Positions 1-7,525 of a stretch of DNA of 64,000 nt are shown in pieces. Position 1 is the stretch's first letter; every line of letters begins with the position of its first letter. Origin of the DNA: an uncultured Flavobacteriales bacterium (GTDB lineage: Bacteria; Bacteroidota; Bacteroidia; Flavobacteriales; Crocinitomicaceae); the NCBI GenBank assembly GCA_946479285.1, contig CAMLFH010000019.1, positions 11,145 through 75,144 of the forward strand, read 5' to 3'. The translations under genes and the position numbers were made by a program. The notes under the pieces were generated by a model. It worked only from the letters and a program-made list of their open reading frames with translations, was not told the origin of the DNA and did not search any database.

Positions 1-1706
1 GTTGGTGAAAATAATTGCTTAAAACTTTTCCCACCGCGTTTGGTTATCGTCATTTCGATATTCGGTGTGGTGATCAGTTCCATGGCTTCATTGTAGAATT
101 CAGCTTTAAACACAATGTCTTCAATGGTATTGAATCGTTTCGGCAAAGTAACGCGCAAAGGATCCCGGTTTTGCTTCACAGAAATATACTGCGTCAGCTT
201 TTGAACGAACTCTTCGAAACCAACGGTTGTTTTTTTCTGCATGAATTCTTTCATTTTCCAGCGCCACAAGCCTTCTCCCAGGATAAAGCCGATCTTTGCT
301 TTCTGGGTTTGTGAAACGGCTATTAATGGATTTTCTTTCGAAATATTCCCTACCCGCTGATTCAATACAACAATACTATTTGCCGGAAGTTTATACATCC
401 CGAACTTGGTACGCAACGGTGTAAGGACCGGAACAATTGACGTAAAATCGGCCGACAAGCCAAAAGAATTAAAGCCTTTTGTTACTGATGGGTACACATC
501 TTCAAACTGATTTCCATTCGGCGCTTTTACGGCAAGTCCGTAAGTTTGAAGCAGGCTCGTTGTCACATTTGGTCCAAGGATCATCAAAACCGGAATTCCT
601 TTTTCCTGGATTTGTTTGAATAAAGCAGCATTTGGTCGTAAACCATTCTCATACCAAACTATGAAATCGGGAATTTTGCCGCCTAACGAGTAGTTTGTAA
701 TCAATTCGGAGGTGATTACCGCTTCCTGGTCCAGTTCAAACACCGAACGTAAAGCCTGGATATCCGGATGCGGAGCACTTGCCAATAATAGCACATTGCT
801 TTTTGAATCGATTACCTCCACGAAACATGTCAACTGGTTGTTGTCTTTGGTAAATTCTCCGTTGATACTTTGTACAGAAACTGTAAATCGCTGGTAGCCC
901 TTATTCTTGGCAAGAACGGTGAATAGAAACTCTTTCTGATCGAGGTTTGAATTCGTTACCGCTGTTCTTTGTGACTGAACCACTTTTCCATTCTGAAGCA
1001 GGTTCACCTGGTAAGAACCCGGAGGCACTCTTTGAAAATCAACCAAAGCCTGGATTGGGAACTCGTTATTCAGGAATGCAACCTCGTTGGAGTTCACTGA
1101 TCTCACAACGATATCGCGTTTCAAAGTGGTATCTCCTACCGCCAATGAAAAAACCGGGGTTAATTCAATGCGTTCAGCTTCATACATCGGGTGGACTCCC
1201 TGGTTGTAGTTTCCGTCCGAGATCAAAATAATTGCGCCAATGTTCCGGTTAAAGAAACGGTCTTTGATTTGCTTGAATCCTGCCGCCAGATCGCTTGATT
1301 TATCCTTTAAGGATAATTTATCCAGATCACGAACATTTGTTCCCACAGCAAGCTCCAGGTATTCGTATCCGTCACCCAGCGATTTGGGCAATTCTGCCCG
1401 GAAACCTTCAATCTGTTTTTTGACTTTACTGCTGTCTTTGTAATTCATCATGGAAGACGACGAATCCACCAAAGTAATGATCAGCGGTTTTTCAGGCCGG
1501 TAAGTAATTGTTTCCCAAACGAGCCCAAGCAGTAATAATCCGATCAGGAAAAGGCTCAAAGTGCGCAGTGAAAACAAGGTACGCAATTGGTTTTTCCCAA
1601 AAACTGCCTTTTGTTCTGTTTTGAAATAATAGTAAAACGAGAAACCTACAGCAAGTATTGATATAGGTAACAACCACCATAAAGAATGATCGGAAAAGTA
1701 ATTCAT
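1..1706 (-). CDS. VWA-domain membrane protein, 3'-truncated by window edge
   Basis: This frame is open from an ATG at 1706 to the first base of the window without a stop, giving at least 568 residues. The C-terminus lies outside. Two hydrophobic segments (about residues 8-28 and 50-66) are followed by a von Willebrand A core whose MIDAS-type motif, DSSSS, starts at D81 (LVDSSSSM). The long remainder has beta-rich stretches and no recognised catalytic motif. The arrangement resembles large Bacteroidota VWA membrane proteins that carry a glutamine-amidotransferase-like fold after the VWA domain. That part of the assignment is family knowledge, not something seen here. A DUF3078 gene ends 18 bp upstream on the same strand, so the two may be co-transcribed. 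The role is unknown; VWA domains usually mediate metal-dependent protein contacts. Confidence 0.8.
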   Translation of the reverse strand, partial: MNYFSDHSLWWLLPISILAVGFSFYYYFKTEQKAVFGKNQLRTLFSLRTLSLFLIGLLLLGLVWETITYRPEKPLIITLVDSSSSMMNYKDSSKVKKQIEGFRAELPKSLGDGYEYLELAVGTNVRDLDKLSLKDKSSDLAAGFKQIKDRFFNRNIGAIILISDGNYNQGVHPMYEAERIELTPVFSLAVGDTTLKRDIVVRSVNSNEVAFLNNEFPIQALVDFQRVPPGSYQVNLLQNGKVVQSQRTAVTNSNLDQKEFLFTVLAKNKGYQRFTVSVQSINGEFTKDNNQLTCFVEVIDSKSNVLLLASAPHPDIQALRSVFELDQEAVITSELITNYSLGGKIPDFIVWYENGLRPNAALFKQIQEKGIPVLMILGPNVTTSLLQTYGLAVKAPNGNQFEDVYPSVTKGFNSFGLSADFTSIVPVLTPLRTKFGMYKLPANSIVVLNQRVGNISKENPLIAVSQTQKAKIGFILGEGLWRWKMKEFMQKKTTVGFEEFVQKLTQYISVKQNRDPLRVTLPKRFNTIEDIVFKAEFYNEAMELITTPNIEMTITKRGGKSFKQLFSP

Positions 1707-1724
1707 GCAACGAAAATACGCTTT

Positions 1725-2708
1725 TTACTTTTTCACATTCGTTAAAGTGTATGAAATTCCTAATCCCAACACTGATTTAAATTGTGTTCGCGGACCGGTT
1801 TTCCCTTTTGCATCGCGAATATCGATATCATCATCATAAATCAGGTTCCATTGCAAAGATGCCTGCAGCCACTTATTTATTTTAAATGTGAAGATATTTT
1901 CAAAGTTCACGTCAATATTCTGTGGATTATCAGCGTAGTTGCTGAATAACTCCAAACGCGTTTTCATTTCCACATTCTTGAACAATTCCTTTTGGAAACG
2001 CAGTCTGAAATAAGCTCCGATCTCATTTCTGAAACGCAAACCTCTTTTCAGGACATTTCCGGCAGTATCCAATTCTGCCGCCTGCACGCCAAATGCTCCT
2101 GCATCTGCCAGACGCTGGTCATTTACAATAGTCATTTTAGCTGCTATAGGTGACAAATACACGTTGAAATAATCAACGGGTGCATATTCGATCCCTAAAG
2201 AGAAACTAACATATCCCGGAGCCATAAAGCGCGAAATTGGAATGGAATCGTTTGGAAAACTGAAACCATCCAGGAATTGCGTTCGGAATCCGCCAATTGT
2301 AGTCAGGAACCAATGTTTCTTAAATTCAAAACCCAAAGAAGTTGCCAAATCAATGCGGTCATCTGTCTTCTGGAGCCCCGCAACTTTTCCGGCAGAATCC
2401 GTGTAAAACATTCCACCCAAAGCCAGTTTCACATCATTGGACCATTTGATGCGCCGGTGCTGATAAGTAGCTGTGAAATCAACAAAACCCAATACAGCCA
2501 CATTATTTCTACCACCTGCTGCCCAATTCACGAATGCTGTTTGAGAACCATTCAAACCAAACAAACTGGTGTAAGTCCATCTTGGAGGCATCAAGGAATC
2601 ATGAAGCGCATCTAATTTCTTGATGTCTTCACGCAATTTTTCAGCATCTGTTTGAGAAAAAACAAGAGAACTTGCCAGTAATGTTACGATGAGAATAATG
2701 ATCTTCAT
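1725..2708 (-). CDS. DUF3078 domain outer-membrane protein
   Basis: The protein has 327 residues from the ATG at 2708. A longer reading from a TTG at 2735 adds ten polar residues ahead of a good signal peptide (MKIIILIVTLLASSLVFSQ) and is rejected. After cleavage the chain has the WTYTSLFGLNGSQTAFVNWA-type opening and alternating amphipathic strands ending in an aromatic-rich C-terminus, typical of the DUF3078 beta-barrel-like family of Bacteroidota. The biochemical role of the family is not established. A TAAATTTG (-7 type) element lies at 2733-2740 on the minus strand, 24 bp before the ATG, but no TTG sits at the right distance. The thiolase gene is divergent. The downstream VWA gene probably shares the transcript. 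Confidence 0.85.
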   Translation of the reverse strand: MKIIILIVTLLASSLVFSQTDAEKLREDIKKLDALHDSLMPPRWTYTSLFGLNGSQTAFVNWAAGGRNNVAVLGFVDFTATYQHRRIKWSNDVKLALGGMFYTDSAGKVAGLQKTDDRIDLATSLGFEFKKHWFLTTIGGFRTQFLDGFSFPNDSIPISRFMAPGYVSFSLGIEYAPVDYFNVYLSPIAAKMTIVNDQRLADAGAFGVQAAELDTAGNVLKRGLRFRNEIGAYFRLRFQKELFKNVEMKTRLELFSNYADNPQNIDVNFENIFTFKINKWLQASLQWNLIYDDDIDIRDAKGKTGPRTQFKSVLGLGISYTLTNVKK

Positions 2709-2732
2709 ATGCAATTCGTTTTTTTTATGCCG

Positions 2733-2740
2733 CAAATTTA
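2733..2740 (-). promoter_or_regulatory. Candidate -7 element (TAAATTTG) for the DUF3078 gene
   Basis: This matches the Bacteroidota housekeeping -7 consensus TAnnTTTG exactly on the minus strand, 24 bp before the ATG. No clear TTG -33 element is seen, so support is moderate. Confidence 0.45.
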
Positions 2741-2817
2741 GTTAAATCGGCACATTAAATTAATAAGACTAATGATAGATTCCAACTACAGAGGGTGAAT
2801 AAAACAAGAAAAATGAG

Positions 2818-2825
2818 TAAATTTG
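2818..2825 (+). promoter_or_regulatory. Candidate -7 element (TAAATTTG) for the thiolase gene
   Basis: An exact TAnnTTTG match lies 21 bp before the thiolase ATG at 2847. There is no TTG at 17-23 bp upstream. It is divergent from the DUF3078 promoter. Confidence 0.45.
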
Positions 2826-2846
2826 GGTTCGAAATTTAAAATTGCT

Positions 2847-4025
2847 ATGTCTAAAGAAGTATACATTATTGCTGCTGTCCGCACTCCCATGGGAGCGTTC
2901 ATGGGTGGTTTATCATCGATTCCTGCTACTCAGTTAGGATCAGTTGCCATTAAAGGCGCATTGGACAGATCAGGATTGAAGCCTGAATTGGTTGATGAAG
3001 TTTTCATGGGAAATGTATTGCAAGCCGGTGTTGGCCAGGCTCCTGCCCGCCAGGCAGCTTTGGGTGCAGGTTTGCCGAATACGGTTCCTTGTACAACTGT
3101 AAATAAGGTTTGTGCTTCAGGAATGAAGGCTATTATGCTGGGAGCTCAAACAATTTTGGCAGGTGATAACGAGATCGTTGTTGCAGGTGGAATGGAAAAC
3201 ATGAGCCAGACTCCGCATTACATGGACGGAAGAAACGGTATGAAATTCGGAAACATCCAACTACTTGACGGAATCACAAAAGACGGATTATTGGATGTTT
3301 ACAGCAAAGTTCCAATGGGGACATGCGCAGAGAAAACAGCTCAGAAATACGGATTCACCCGTGAAGACCAGGATAATTTCGCCATCACTTCTTACAAGCG
3401 CGCTGCTGCGGCATGGGAAGCAGGAAAATTCAAAGACGAGATCGTTGGAGTTTCTGTTCCTCAACGTAAAGGCGATCCGATCATGGTTGTGGAAGATGAA
3501 GAATACAAAAACGTATTTTTAGATAAAATCCCGTCATTGAAACCGGCTTTCGATAAAGAAGGAACAATCACTGCGGCAAATGCTTCTACATTGAATGACG
3601 GAGCTTCTGCATTGATCTTAGCTTCCAAAGAAGCTGTTGAGAAACACGGATTGAAAGCAATTGCCAAAATCGTAAGTTATGCGGACGCTGCTCACGAGCC
3701 TGAGTTCTTCACAACTGCGCCTTCAAAAGCAGTTCCGAAAGCTTTGGCAAAAGCAAACTTGTCCACTGACCAGGTTGATTTCTGGGAATTGAACCAGGCT
3801 TTCTCTGTAGTTGGATTGGCAAATACAAAAATCTTAGGATTGGATCCTGCTAAAGTAGACGTGAACGGTGGTGCTGTTGCTTTGGGTCACCCGCTTGGAA
3901 ATTCAGGGTCGCGTGTTATTGTAACATTGATCCACGTATTGAAACAAAACGGAGGAAAGATCGGTGGTGCAGGAATCTGTAACGGAGGCGGTGGTGCTTC
4001 CGCAATGATTATCGAAAATATCTAA
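2847..4025 (+). CDS. Acetyl-CoA C-acetyltransferase (thiolase)
   Basis: This 392-residue thiolase has the usual length for the biosynthetic and degradative acetyl-CoA acetyltransferases. It condenses two acetyl-CoA to acetoacetyl-CoA, or runs the reverse thiolysis. The nucleophilic cysteine is C89 (NKVCASGMKA), and the other catalytic residues are H348 (GHPLGNSGSR) and C378 (CNGGGGASAM). The ATG at 2847 is preferred over a TTG at 2823 because homologues begin at MSKEVYI and the longer form would start inside the -7 promoter element. The gene stands alone and is followed by a 38-bp perfect palindrome with a T tract. Which of acetoacetyl-CoA synthesis or fatty-acid/amino-acid breakdown it serves cannot be told here. 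An HMG-CoA lyase elsewhere in the window makes leucine or ketone-body catabolism plausible. Confidence 0.95.
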   Translation: MSKEVYIIAAVRTPMGAFMGGLSSIPATQLGSVAIKGALDRSGLKPELVDEVFMGNVLQAGVGQAPARQAALGAGLPNTVPCTTVNKVCASGMKAIMLGAQTILAGDNEIVVAGGMENMSQTPHYMDGRNGMKFGNIQLLDGITKDGLLDVYSKVPMGTCAEKTAQKYGFTREDQDNFAITSYKRAAAAWEAGKFKDEIVGVSVPQRKGDPIMVVEDEEYKNVFLDKIPSLKPAFDKEGTITAANASTLNDGASALILASKEAVEKHGLKAIAKIVSYADAAHEPEFFTTAPSKAVPKALAKANLSTDQVDFWELNQAFSVVGLANTKILGLDPAKVDVNGGAVALGHPLGNSGSRVIVTLIHVLKQNGGKIGGAGICNGGGGASAMIIENI

Positions 4026-4041
4026 TCGAATTTAGAATAAT

Positions 4042-4080
4042 AAAAAGTAGGGGCGCGATTAATCGCGCCCCTACTTTTTT
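4042..4080 (+). terminator. Perfect 38-bp palindrome with T tract (28-bp repeat family, copy 1)
   Basis: A perfect inverted repeat has its centre between 4060 and 4061 and 19-bp arms. Its core, GTAGGGGCGCGATT and its mirror (4047-4074), is a member of the GTAG...CTAC family. It follows the thiolase stop by 16 bp and ends in a run of Ts, so it probably terminates transcription. Confidence 0.75.
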
Positions 4081-4179
4081 CTACAAACATCTATCTTTTA
4101 AAGTGGCATTCTTTTTGGTTAAACCATTCTGCATTTTGATAATCTTATACAAAGCACATTACTTACTAAATTCAAAACT

Positions 4180-4452
4180 ATGAAAGCAAAACACATCCTT
4201 TTCAGCACTTTCCTTTACGGGGCTCTTTCATTAAGCATGTTAACCATTGAGGCACCGGAACAAAGTTTAGCAGACAGCAATCCAATTTCTGCGATTACCA
4301 GTACCACGCAAGAGCATTTATTTGCGCAGGCTCCGGGCGGAGAAAGACGAAGAGTTCGAAGACGCACAAGAAGAAGAGTCAACAGACGTAAAGACAGACG
4401 ACAAAACGCAGCGAATTTCTCAATGAATTTCACCAAAACGTATATTGCATAA
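4180..4452 (+). CDS. Small secreted arginine-rich protein, unknown
   Basis: I do not recognise this 90-residue protein. It starts MKAKHILFSTFLYGALSLSM, a plausible signal peptide, and is followed by a Ser/Thr/Gln-rich linker. Residues 54-75 are a dense basic block (GGERRRVRRRTRRRVNRRKD, then more Arg) containing about fifteen Arg/Lys. The last 15 residues (NAANFSMNFTKTYIA) are neutral. The ATG is the first in frame. No strong promoter is seen, though the gene sits alone between the thiolase terminator and convergent yajC. A nucleic-acid or polyanion-binding exported protein is one possibility, but this is only inference. The reading could also be spurious, since the antisense strand is open over much of it. 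Confidence 0.5.
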   Translation: MKAKHILFSTFLYGALSLSMLTIEAPEQSLADSNPISAITSTTQEHLFAQAPGGERRRVRRRTRRRVNRRKDRRQNAANFSMNFTKTYIA

Positions 4453-4458
4453 CACATA

Positions 4459-4564
4459 ACCACAAGGGGCACGAAGCACACGAAGACTTATTTTTAATCT
4501 TAATTATAAAAATAACCTCGTGCTCTTTGCGCCTTCGCTGGAGCTACTGCGTAAGCGTTGTGGT
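4459..4564. repeat. Degenerate inverted repeat (ACCACAA ... TTGTGGT)
   Basis: Outer arms ACCACAA (4459-4465) and TTGTGGT (4558-4564) enclose partly mirrored segments (cacgaagcacacgaag and gtgctctttgcgccttcg). This resembles the ACCACAAAGGCACGAAG-type intergenic repeats common in Bacteroidota genomes. No coding potential. Confidence 0.4.
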
Positions 4565-4567
4565 AAA

Positions 4568-4598
4568 CAAAAAAAAGCACCGCCAATCGACGATGCTT
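4568..4598 (-). terminator. Rho-independent terminator after yajC
   Basis: On the minus strand, AAGCATCG pairs with CGGTGCTT (8-bp stem with one G-U pair, 8-nt loop), followed by eight Ts. It lies 20 bp past the yajC stop. Confidence 0.75.
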
Positions 4599-4617
4599 CC
4601 TATTTTGTCCGTTCAGA

Positions 4618-4881
4618 CTAAGCCTGTACTCCTAAATTATCAGCAACTGCTGTAGAAATTGCAGACTTCTCAAAACGTAATTTGGTACCTTCCGAATTGA
4701 TTAAAACTGTAGTATCTGTAATCTCAAGGATTTTCCCGTGAATTCCACCAATGGTAACCACTTTATCTCCTTGCTTCAAATGTTCACGGAACGCTTTAAG
4801 CTCTTTTTGTTTTTTCTGCTGCGGGCGAATTAAAAAGAAGTAAAACACCACCAACATCAATACGAGCATTATAATTTGCAT
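4618..4881 (-). CDS. yajC: Preprotein translocase subunit YajC
   Basis: This 87-residue single-pass inner-membrane protein associates with the SecDF complex during Sec-dependent export. The N-terminal membrane segment (about residues 3-18, MLVLMLVVFYFFLIRP) is followed by the family hallmark RPQQKKQKE and the small beta domain containing GDKVVTIGGIHGKI. Length and motifs are typical. It is the last gene of a minus-strand series of leucine dehydrogenase, nusB, DUF1573 and yajC, and is followed by a clear terminator. A 28-bp palindrome (4916-4955) separates it from the DUF1573 gene, so its expression may be uncoupled from the upstream genes. In related genomes the nusB-DUF1573-yajC group often continues with further genes such as coaE, which are not here. 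Confidence 0.95.
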   Translation of the reverse strand: MQIIMLVLMLVVFYFFLIRPQQKKQKELKAFREHLKQGDKVVTIGGIHGKILEITDTTVLINSEGTKLRFEKSAISTAVADNLGVQA

Positions 4882-4915
4882 AACTCTATTTTTTATTTAT
4901 TATTTACTTATTTGA

Positions 4916-4955
4916 ACCCGGTAGTGATTAGTCGCGACTGATCACTACTACGGGT
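4916..4955. repeat. 28-bp palindrome family, copy 2
   Basis: The core at 4921-4948 reads GTAGTGATTA...TGATCACTAC around a TCGCGA centre, with one G-T mismatch. It is flanked by ACCCG and CGGGT that extend the stem. It is intergenic between DUF1573 and yajC and has no T tract. This is the most divergent member, but it has the same 28-bp length and GTAG/CTAC ends. Confidence 0.65.
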
Positions 4956-4964
4956 AAACTTTTC

Positions 4965-5360
4965 CTATTTTATAATCGTTGCCTCAACTACCACTTTGGT
5001 ATTTGGAGGCGTTGTGTTCGACAAAATAGTTATACTTCTTGTTACCGGTCCTTCTGAGAAGGATTCTGTCTTTACATTTGCTTTTACAAATCCTTTCTCT
5101 CCCGGAGGAATTGGCTCTTTACTCCAATCTGCTACCGTACAAGAACAAGATCCGGAAACATCAGACAATACCAAGGGGTATTCACCTGTGTTTTCTACTA
5201 CAAAGTTAGCCTTAATTATTTCGCCTCTTGCAATTTTCCCTGCATTAAAAACGCTTGCAACTTTCATGGTAGTTTTGTATCCAACAATTTCTGCCGGAGA
5301 ATCTGATCCACATGCCGTTAAGAACGACAATGCAAGACCTAAAAACAACATTTTTCTCAT
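4965..5360 (-). CDS. DUF1573 lipoprotein
   Basis: This is a 131-residue lipoprotein. The signal peptide MRKMLFLGLALSFLTAC ends in a lipobox with C17, and a DUF1573 (Ig/ASPM-SPD-2-like) domain fills the rest, including GKIARGEIIKANFVVENTGE and SGSCSCTVADWS with the conserved SCSC pair. The fold is thought to bind partner proteins or sugars in the periplasm. No enzyme activity is known. The gene begins 4 bp after the nusB stop, so the two are translated from one transcript. This position next to nusB and yajC is conserved in Bacteroidota as far as I know, but the functional link is undefined. Confidence 0.9.
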   Translation of the reverse strand: MRKMLFLGLALSFLTACGSDSPAEIVGYKTTMKVASVFNAGKIARGEIIKANFVVENTGEYPLVLSDVSGSCSCTVADWSKEPIPPGEKGFVKANVKTESFSEGPVTRSITILSNTTPPNTKVVVEATIIK

Positions 5361-5364
5361 AATA

Positions 5365-6312
5365 TTAATCCATTAAACCTCTTCCGAGTTTAGAAATTTT
5401 TCCATCTTTTACCAATCTATCAACGGCTTTATCGAGGATTCCGTTGATAAATCCATGACTTTTTGGCGTTGAATAGAATTTCGAGATCTCAATGTATTCA
5501 TTCAAAGTCACCTTTTTGGGAATACTCTTAAAGATCTGAAGTTCCGTGATAGCCATTTTCAAAAGCAGAATATCCATTTTTGCAATACGCTCCAACTCCC
5601 AGTTATCTGTTAATTCATCGATCAGCAATAAATTTTCAGAATCCATTGAAATGGTCTTACGAAGTAAGGTGCGGATGAATTCCTGCTCATCTTCTTTATC
5701 CTTATACAAAGGCATAGCCACAAACTTCTGACCTTCTTCCATTGCTTTAATCGATTTGATTGCCATTTGACAAGCCAAATCAATATCATCTAACCAATGA
5801 ATGCTTTTCTCTTCGAAGAAGTGATAAACCAAAGGGGAATTCGCGATCTCTGCTTTAAACAAATTGATCATGAAATTTTTGTCTTCCTCAAAACCTGTAG
5901 CTTCGCTATTCATATGAGCAAACCAGGTTTCCCCTTCTTTCATTTGAATATAGATCTTGCGGAACATTTCATGATGCTCGTCTCCGATCCAGTTCACAGA
6001 ACGGTCTTCAGAAGCTTCACGCAGTGAATAACTGTCCTGCAGCGTTTGAATCACCATTGAATCCACAAATCTTCTGTTCGGATTCAAATCTTCTTCTGTT
6101 GGACGGATCTTCTTTTTATTTTCTTCAATACGATGTTCTGCAATGTCTTTCAACTCACCGAAACTCAGCAATAAATACAGGTACAAATCGTAAATACGAT
6201 CTACAGCCTGCATCAATTCGTTTTCAGTCTTCTTAATGCTATCCTCATCTCCTTGAAAATAGGCATAAAGCGCTTGCAAAACCTTGATTCGTAAATGTCT
6301 TCTATTCAGCAT
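5365..6312 (-). CDS. nusB: Transcription antitermination factor NusB (long Bacteroidota form)
   Basis: NusB binds boxA RNA with NusE/S10 and supports antitermination of rRNA operons. The 315-residue product is about twice the proteobacterial length. It starts with the NusB-like MLNRRHLRIKVLQALYAYFQ, and the conserved C-terminal half contains LLLKMAITELQIFKSIPKKVTLNEYIEISKFYS-like residues (about 240-280) followed by FINGILDKAVDRL. The central insertion is characteristic of Bacteroidota NusB proteins. It lies 21 bp after the leucine dehydrogenase stop and 4 bp before the DUF1573 start, which suggests one transcript. Confidence 0.93.
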   Translation of the reverse strand: MLNRRHLRIKVLQALYAYFQGDEDSIKKTENELMQAVDRIYDLYLYLLLSFGELKDIAEHRIEENKKKIRPTEEDLNPNRRFVDSMVIQTLQDSYSLREASEDRSVNWIGDEHHEMFRKIYIQMKEGETWFAHMNSEATGFEEDKNFMINLFKAEIANSPLVYHFFEEKSIHWLDDIDLACQMAIKSIKAMEEGQKFVAMPLYKDKEDEQEFIRTLLRKTISMDSENLLLIDELTDNWELERIAKMDILLLKMAITELQIFKSIPKKVTLNEYIEISKFYSTPKSHGFINGILDKAVDRLVKDGKISKLGRGLMD

Positions 6313-6333
6313 TTAAACTACTCTCCTATCTTT

Positions 6334-7431
6334 TTATAGTGGTAATTTTACTTTACCAATCGATTCAATACGCTCTTCAGCGATCTTGTTTGCAATCTGG
6401 TAAGTCGGAACTCCTTCTGCACTTGAACGGGAAACGATATTTCCGATTGTTGTGTAGATCTCCTCCGCTTTAGCCATTGACCATTGTGCAGTCAAACCAG
6501 CCACTTCCGAATAACAATTGATCACACCACCTGCATTCAAAGCAAAATCAGGAGCGTAAATGATTCCTTTTCCTTTTACCAATTGACCATGAATTGCTTC
6601 ATTTGCCAACTGGTTGTTTGCAGCTCCGGCAATGATCGAACATTTCAATCGGTTGATTGTATCGTCGTTGATTGTTGCTCCTAAAGCGCACGGTGCGTAA
6701 ATATCCATCGGCACATCGTAGATTTCATCCAATCCGACAACCTTAACTCCGTATTCACTGGAAACTCTTTTCAAAGTATCCTGGTGGATATCCGTGATCG
6801 TTACTTCAGCCCCTTCGGAAACCAAATGCTTCACCAAATACTCACCAACGTGACCCACTCCCTGAACAGCTACTTTTTTACCAGCCAAAGAATCAGAACC
6901 AAACTGCTGGCTCGCACACGCTTTCATTCCCATGTAAACTCCATAAGCAGTTACAGGCGAAGGATCACCACTTTTTCCGGGTAAACCAACTACGTGATTT
7001 GTTTCCATAGAAACCCAAACCATGTCAACCGGAGAAATGCCTACATCTTCCGCAGTAATGTATTTTCCTGCCAATGAATTTACAAACTTCCCGAAACGAC
7101 GGAACAAAGCTTCTGACTTCATGGAGCGTGAATCCCCGATGATTACCGCTTTTCCACCTCCCAAATTCAATCCTGAAATTGAATTTTTGTATGTCATACC
7201 TCTTGAAAGACGCAATACATCATTCAAAGCCTCCATTTCATTGTTGTACATCCACATACGGGTTCCTCCCAAAGCAGGCCCCAATACGGTGTTATGTACA
7301 GCAATAATTGCTTTCAGACCAGTTGCAGTATCGTTACAGAATAACAATTGCTCGTGGTTATACATACTCATTTGAGAAATAACGGGGTTTTCAGCCAGAT
7401 TTAAATCTTTGATTTCTTTTACTTCAAACAT
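6334..7431 (-). CDS. Leucine dehydrogenase (Glu/Leu/Phe/Val dehydrogenase family)
   Basis: This is an NAD-dependent enzyme for oxidative deamination of branched-chain amino acids to 2-keto acids. The 365 residues fit the family. Visible are GGTRMW (55-60), the substrate and catalytic lysines K82 and K94 (GLNLGGGKAVI), TAEDVGISPVDM (126-137) and a Rossmann glycine motif GVGHVG (191-196). It is first in the series with nusB, DUF1573 and yajC. The nearby thiolase and the distant HMG-CoA lyase would fit leucine catabolism, although the operon partners do not. The divergent ABC exporter starts 94 bp away. I see no clear promoter for this gene in that gap. Confidence 0.92.
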   Translation of the reverse strand: MFEVKEIKDLNLAENPVISQMSMYNHEQLLFCNDTATGLKAIIAVHNTVLGPALGGTRMWMYNNEMEALNDVLRLSRGMTYKNSISGLNLGGGKAVIIGDSRSMKSEALFRRFGKFVNSLAGKYITAEDVGISPVDMVWVSMETNHVVGLPGKSGDPSPVTAYGVYMGMKACASQQFGSDSLAGKKVAVQGVGHVGEYLVKHLVSEGAEVTITDIHQDTLKRVSSEYGVKVVGLDEIYDVPMDIYAPCALGATINDDTINRLKCSIIAGAANNQLANEAIHGQLVKGKGIIYAPDFALNAGGVINCYSEVAGLTAQWSMAKAEEIYTTIGNIVSRSSAEGVPTYQIANKIAEERIESIGKVKLPL

Positions 7432-7467
7432 ACGCGACTTTTAATCTTTTATTTCAATGCGAATGGC

Positions 7468-7475
7468 TAATTTTG
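7468..7475 (+). promoter_or_regulatory. Candidate -7 element (TAATTTTG) for the ABC exporter
   Basis: An exact TAnnTTTG match lies 50 bp before the ATG at 7526. There is no TTG in the -33 window. Confidence 0.4.
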
Positions 7476-7525
7476 TAATTCGAACAAAATCGCATTAGCG
7501 CTCGCAAAAATAGGAAATTTATCGA

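Noticed and set aside
2277..2615. Plus-strand ORF of 112 residues inside the DUF3078 gene
   Set aside because: It is antisense to a gene with a clear signal peptide and family pattern; it has no start signal and no recognisable domain. Similar antisense frames inside yajC/DUF1573, pepD, ettA, rpoD-region and lptD genes were dropped for the same reason.
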